NCBI GenBank assembly: GCA_027320785.1
Contig: DAHVKR010000044.1
Coordinates: 1-8,103, forward strand
Direction: 5' to 3'
From: Bdellovibrionales bacterium
GTDB lineage: Bacteria > Bdellovibrionota > Bdellovibrionia > Bdellovibrionales > Bdellovibrionaceae
Length of the DNA stretch: 8,103 nucleotides
This document shows, one piece after another, positions 6,433 through 8,103 of this stretch (positions are counted from its first letter, which is position 1; every line of letters begins with the position of its first letter). The notes below the pieces were generated by a model. That model was not told the DNA's origin. It saw only the letters and a list, made by a program, of their open reading frames with translations, and ran no database searches. Made by a program: the position numbers and the translations under genes.

Positions 6433-6444
6433 TTTACATGTAAA
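6433..6444. repeat. 12-bp perfect palindrome just after the iminopeptidase stop
   Basis: TTTACATGTAAA reads identically on both strands and lies two bases beyond the stop codon of the iminopeptidase gene. It may be an incidental AT-rich palindrome, a short mRNA-end stem, or a dimeric protein-binding site. Nothing else in the window repeats it as far as I can see. Confidence 0.4.
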
Positions 6445-6446
6445 GA

Positions 6447-7394
6447 TTACAAGGTACGCATCTGATCCGTGGCATCAAGCAAAGCCGCGCGGGTAGAGGG
6501 TTCTGAGGCAGCGTGTCCTGAATCGGGAATGATTTTGAGGGTCGATTCGGGCCATAACCTATGGAGATCCCAAGCACTTTTCGCCGGACAGACGACATCG
6601 TATCGACCTTGAATAATGATGCCAGATATGCCCTTTAGCTTACCGACATTTTCAAGAAGATAGTTGTTCGATGGGAAAAAGGCATTGTTCATAAAGTAAT
6701 GGCACTCAATACGCGCAAAGGCCAAAGCCTTTTCAGGTTCCTCAAAAGCTTCAATTGAATGTAGATCGACATAAAGACGAGAGGTGGCAGCCTCCCACTG
6801 GCTCCAGGTTTTGGCAGCCTTCAGGCGAACATCGGTCTGATCGCTTGTAAGTCTTTGATAGTAGGCCTTCATCATATCTTGGCATTCGTCTGCGGGAATA
6901 AAGTTCCAGTATTTTTCCCAGACATCGGGAAATATCCAAGAAGCACCTTGCTGATAAAACCATTTAAGCTCTTCAGGTCGACACAGGAAAATACCTCTTA
7001 GAACGAGCCCTTTCACTCGCGCGGGGTGAGTGATGGCGTAAGTGAGGGCTAAAGTAGATCCCCAGCTTCCTCCGAAGACTAACCACTTTTCAATTTGCAG
7101 TTTCTCTCTGATTTTTTCGATATCGCTAACAAGATCCCAAGTTGTATTTTCTCGAAGCTCAGCATTGGGTTTAGAGAGCCCACAGCCACGTTGATCGAAA
7201 AGAATAATGCGATAATGTTGAGGATCAAAGTAGCGACGATGATCAGGGTCAGTCCCTCCACCAGGGCCACCATGAAGAAAGACAACAGGAGCCCCATCCG
7301 GATTGCCGGACTGTTCGTAATAAATTTGATGAAGCTCAGAAACTTTTAAAAAGCCTTTTTCGAAGGGTTCAGTGGGTGGATAAAAATCTCTCAT
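6447..7394 (-). CDS. pip: Proline iminopeptidase (S33 alpha/beta-hydrolase)
   Basis: Cytoplasmic exopeptidase that removes N-terminal proline from peptides. I choose the ATG at 7394 (315 residues): MRDFYPPTEPF matches the usual family start, the codon forms an ATGA overlap with the upstream deaminase stop, and GGGAG (7410-7406) lies 11 nt upstream. An ATG at 7412 would add six residues. Motifs are NPDGAPVVFLHGGPGGG (31-47, oxyanion region), DQRGCGLSKP (67-76), the nucleophile elbow GGSWGS (108-113, Ser110), RIECHYF (228-234, with the Glu implicated in binding the substrate amino terminus), GRYDVVCP (263-270, Asp266) and DSGHAASEP (291-299, His294). No signal peptide is seen. It is cotranscribed with the deaminase gene. 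Other S33 aminopeptidases are possible, but HGGPGGG with GGSWGS and this length are typical of Pip. Confidence 0.93.
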   Translation of the reverse strand: MRDFYPPTEPFEKGFLKVSELHQIYYEQSGNPDGAPVVFLHGGPGGGTDPDHRRYFDPQHYRIILFDQRGCGLSKPNAELRENTTWDLVSDIEKIREKLQIEKWLVFGGSWGSTLALTYAITHPARVKGLVLRGIFLCRPEELKWFYQQGASWIFPDVWEKYWNFIPADECQDMMKAYYQRLTSDQTDVRLKAAKTWSQWEAATSRLYVDLHSIEAFEEPEKALAFARIECHYFMNNAFFPSNNYLLENVGKLKGISGIIIQGRYDVVCPAKSAWDLHRLWPESTLKIIPDSGHAASEPSTRAALLDATDQMRTL

Positions 7395-8103
7395 ATAAAT
7401 ACGTTCTCCCATGCTTTCTTTTTAGACGGCGGAATAAAACTTTTTTCAAAGGCTGTTTGATTGGTTTTTTTAAAATGCTCCAGAGTAAACCCATGATATT
7501 TTTGAGCCAAATCATAATCATCCGTTAGAGTTGAGCTAAAAACACCTGGATCATCAGAGTTGAGTGTAAGAGGAACGCCCTGTGCATACAGCTTAGCCAA
7601 GGGGTGATCTTCAAATCGAGGAAAGGCTTGAGTGAGCCAGTTACTTAAAGGACAAATTTCGAGGGGAATCTGCTTTCTTTTTAAAAACTCTATCACCTCG
7701 GGGTGGTGAATACATTGAATACCGTGACCGATACGTTCAGCACCCAACATCTCGATGGAATCCATTATCCACTGGCCTGCTTGAGGGTGAGGAACTTCGC
7801 CAGAGTGAATGGTGATGTGAAGACCTGAATTGAGGGCTTTTTGAAAAAGGGGAGCAAAGGGTTTTGGATCAAAACCCTCTTCATTGTCGGCTAAATCCAC
7901 ACCAATGTAGTCATCTTGATGGTCAATTAAAAAATCCATTGCCTTCTGGGCCTCATGAAGAGGCTTAATCCTTTGAATGATACCGATGAGGCCGACAGCT
8001 ATGCCAAACTTTTTCTCGGCCATTTGGATTCCCTTTACGAGGGAGCGATGGATTTTTTCGTAGGTCAGTTGAGAGTGTCCTTCGTGAATAAAGGAGGGAG
8101 CGT
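7391..8103 (-). CDS. add: Adenosine-deaminase-family purine deaminase (5' end outside window)
   Basis: Zinc hydrolase that probably deaminates adenosine to inosine in purine salvage. The frame stays open from an internal Met at 8023 to the window edge, and the added residues (APSFIHEGH, then TYEKIHRSL) fit the family, so the gene is partial; 236 residues are visible of an expected 330 or so. Motifs are GVDLADNE (67-74), HSGE (99-102, zinc-ligand His99 and catalytic Glu102; usually HAGE), RIGHG (123-127, His126), EICPLSN (148-154) and NSDDP (181-185, Asp183/Asp184, zinc and catalytic). The N-terminal HxH zinc ligands lie outside the window. Adenine deaminase or aminodeoxyfutalosine deaminase share the fold; DLADNE is closer to the adenosine deaminase DLAGDE motif, and the classical menFDH pathway next door makes a futalosine role unlikely. 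The stop TGA overlaps the pip ATG. Confidence 0.82.
   Translation of the reverse strand, partial: APSFIHEGHSQLTYEKIHRSLVKGIQMAEKKFGIAVGLIGIIQRIKPLHEAQKAMDFLIDHQDDYIGVDLADNEEGFDPKPFAPLFQKALNSGLHITIHSGEVPHPQAGQWIMDSIEMLGAERIGHGIQCIHHPEVIEFLKRKQIPLEICPLSNWLTQAFPRFEDHPLAKLYAQGVPLTLNSDDPGVFSSTLTDDYDLAQKYHGFTLEHFKKTNQTAFEKSFIPPSKKKAWENVFI

Larger units (their letters stand above)
6275..6446. other. 172-bp intergenic region, the largest in the window
   Basis: It separates the protease start from the iminopeptidase stop. It holds the protease ribosome site, a weak promoter candidate, two hairpins, a seven-T run and a 12-bp palindrome, described separately. No open reading frame of note is seen. All other junctions in the window are 53 bp or less, so this region stands out as the likely regulatory space. 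Confidence 0.7.

Noticed and set aside
7079..7297. Hydrophobic 72-codon minus-strand frame that looks like a small membrane protein
   Set aside because: It is an alternative frame of the pip gene, and the hydrophobicity comes from the frame shift of that coding sequence.
7391..8023. Complete deaminase starting at the Met at 8023
   Set aside because: The frame continues without a stop to the window edge with family-like residues, and the N-terminal zinc ligands would be missing.
7391..8103. Aminodeoxyfutalosine deaminase of the alternative menaquinone pathway
   Set aside because: The fold is shared, but the window carries menF, menD and menH of the classical pathway, and the DLADNE motif is closer to adenosine deaminase.

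Overview
The window (about 45% GC by eye) holds densely packed housekeeping genes, nine coding regions in all, two of them cut by the window edges. I see no mobile element, CRISPR array, tRNA or rRNA. The gene set suggests a Gram-negative bacterium that relies on menaquinone. A lipoprotein-type chymotrypsin-fold protease, TTG/GTG starts and moderate GC would fit a Bdellovibrio-like lineage, but that assignment is an inference.

Left part (1-5459): chorismate supply and menaquinone synthesis. The 3' half of a chorismate synthase gene (aroC, + strand, shortened loops) runs head-on, with no gap, into a minus-strand pair: a catalytic-core-only DAHP synthase followed by a UbiE/MenG methyltransferase. 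Divergent from that pair, across only 53 bp, lies menF-menD-menH on the + strand. Together these cover the first and last steps of the shikimate trunk (DAHP synthase, chorismate synthase), the steps that take chorismate into menaquinone (MenF, MenD, MenH), and the final ring methylation (UbiE/MenG). menB, menC, menE and menA are not here and must lie elsewhere if the pathway is complete.

Middle (5456-6446): a minus-strand lipoprotein serine protease of the chymotrypsin fold. Its stop codon overlaps the menH stop codon. Upstream of it is a 172-bp intergenic region, the only sizeable non-coding stretch. That region carries two hairpins that fold better as + strand RNA, the second followed by seven Ts. 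It may mark the end of an antisense menFDH read-through transcript or of a small RNA.

Right part (6447-8103): a minus-strand pair, an adenosine-deaminase-family gene (5' end beyond the window) followed by a proline iminopeptidase, joined by an ATGA overlap.

Three of the co-directional junctions use ATGA (4-bp) overlaps, and both convergent junctions have abutting or overlapping stop codons, so the genome is tightly packed. I find no clearly new multi-gene system. The best leads are the compact AroC, the unregulated-looking DAHP synthase beside menaquinone genes, and the possible + strand antisense/small RNA upstream of the protease.
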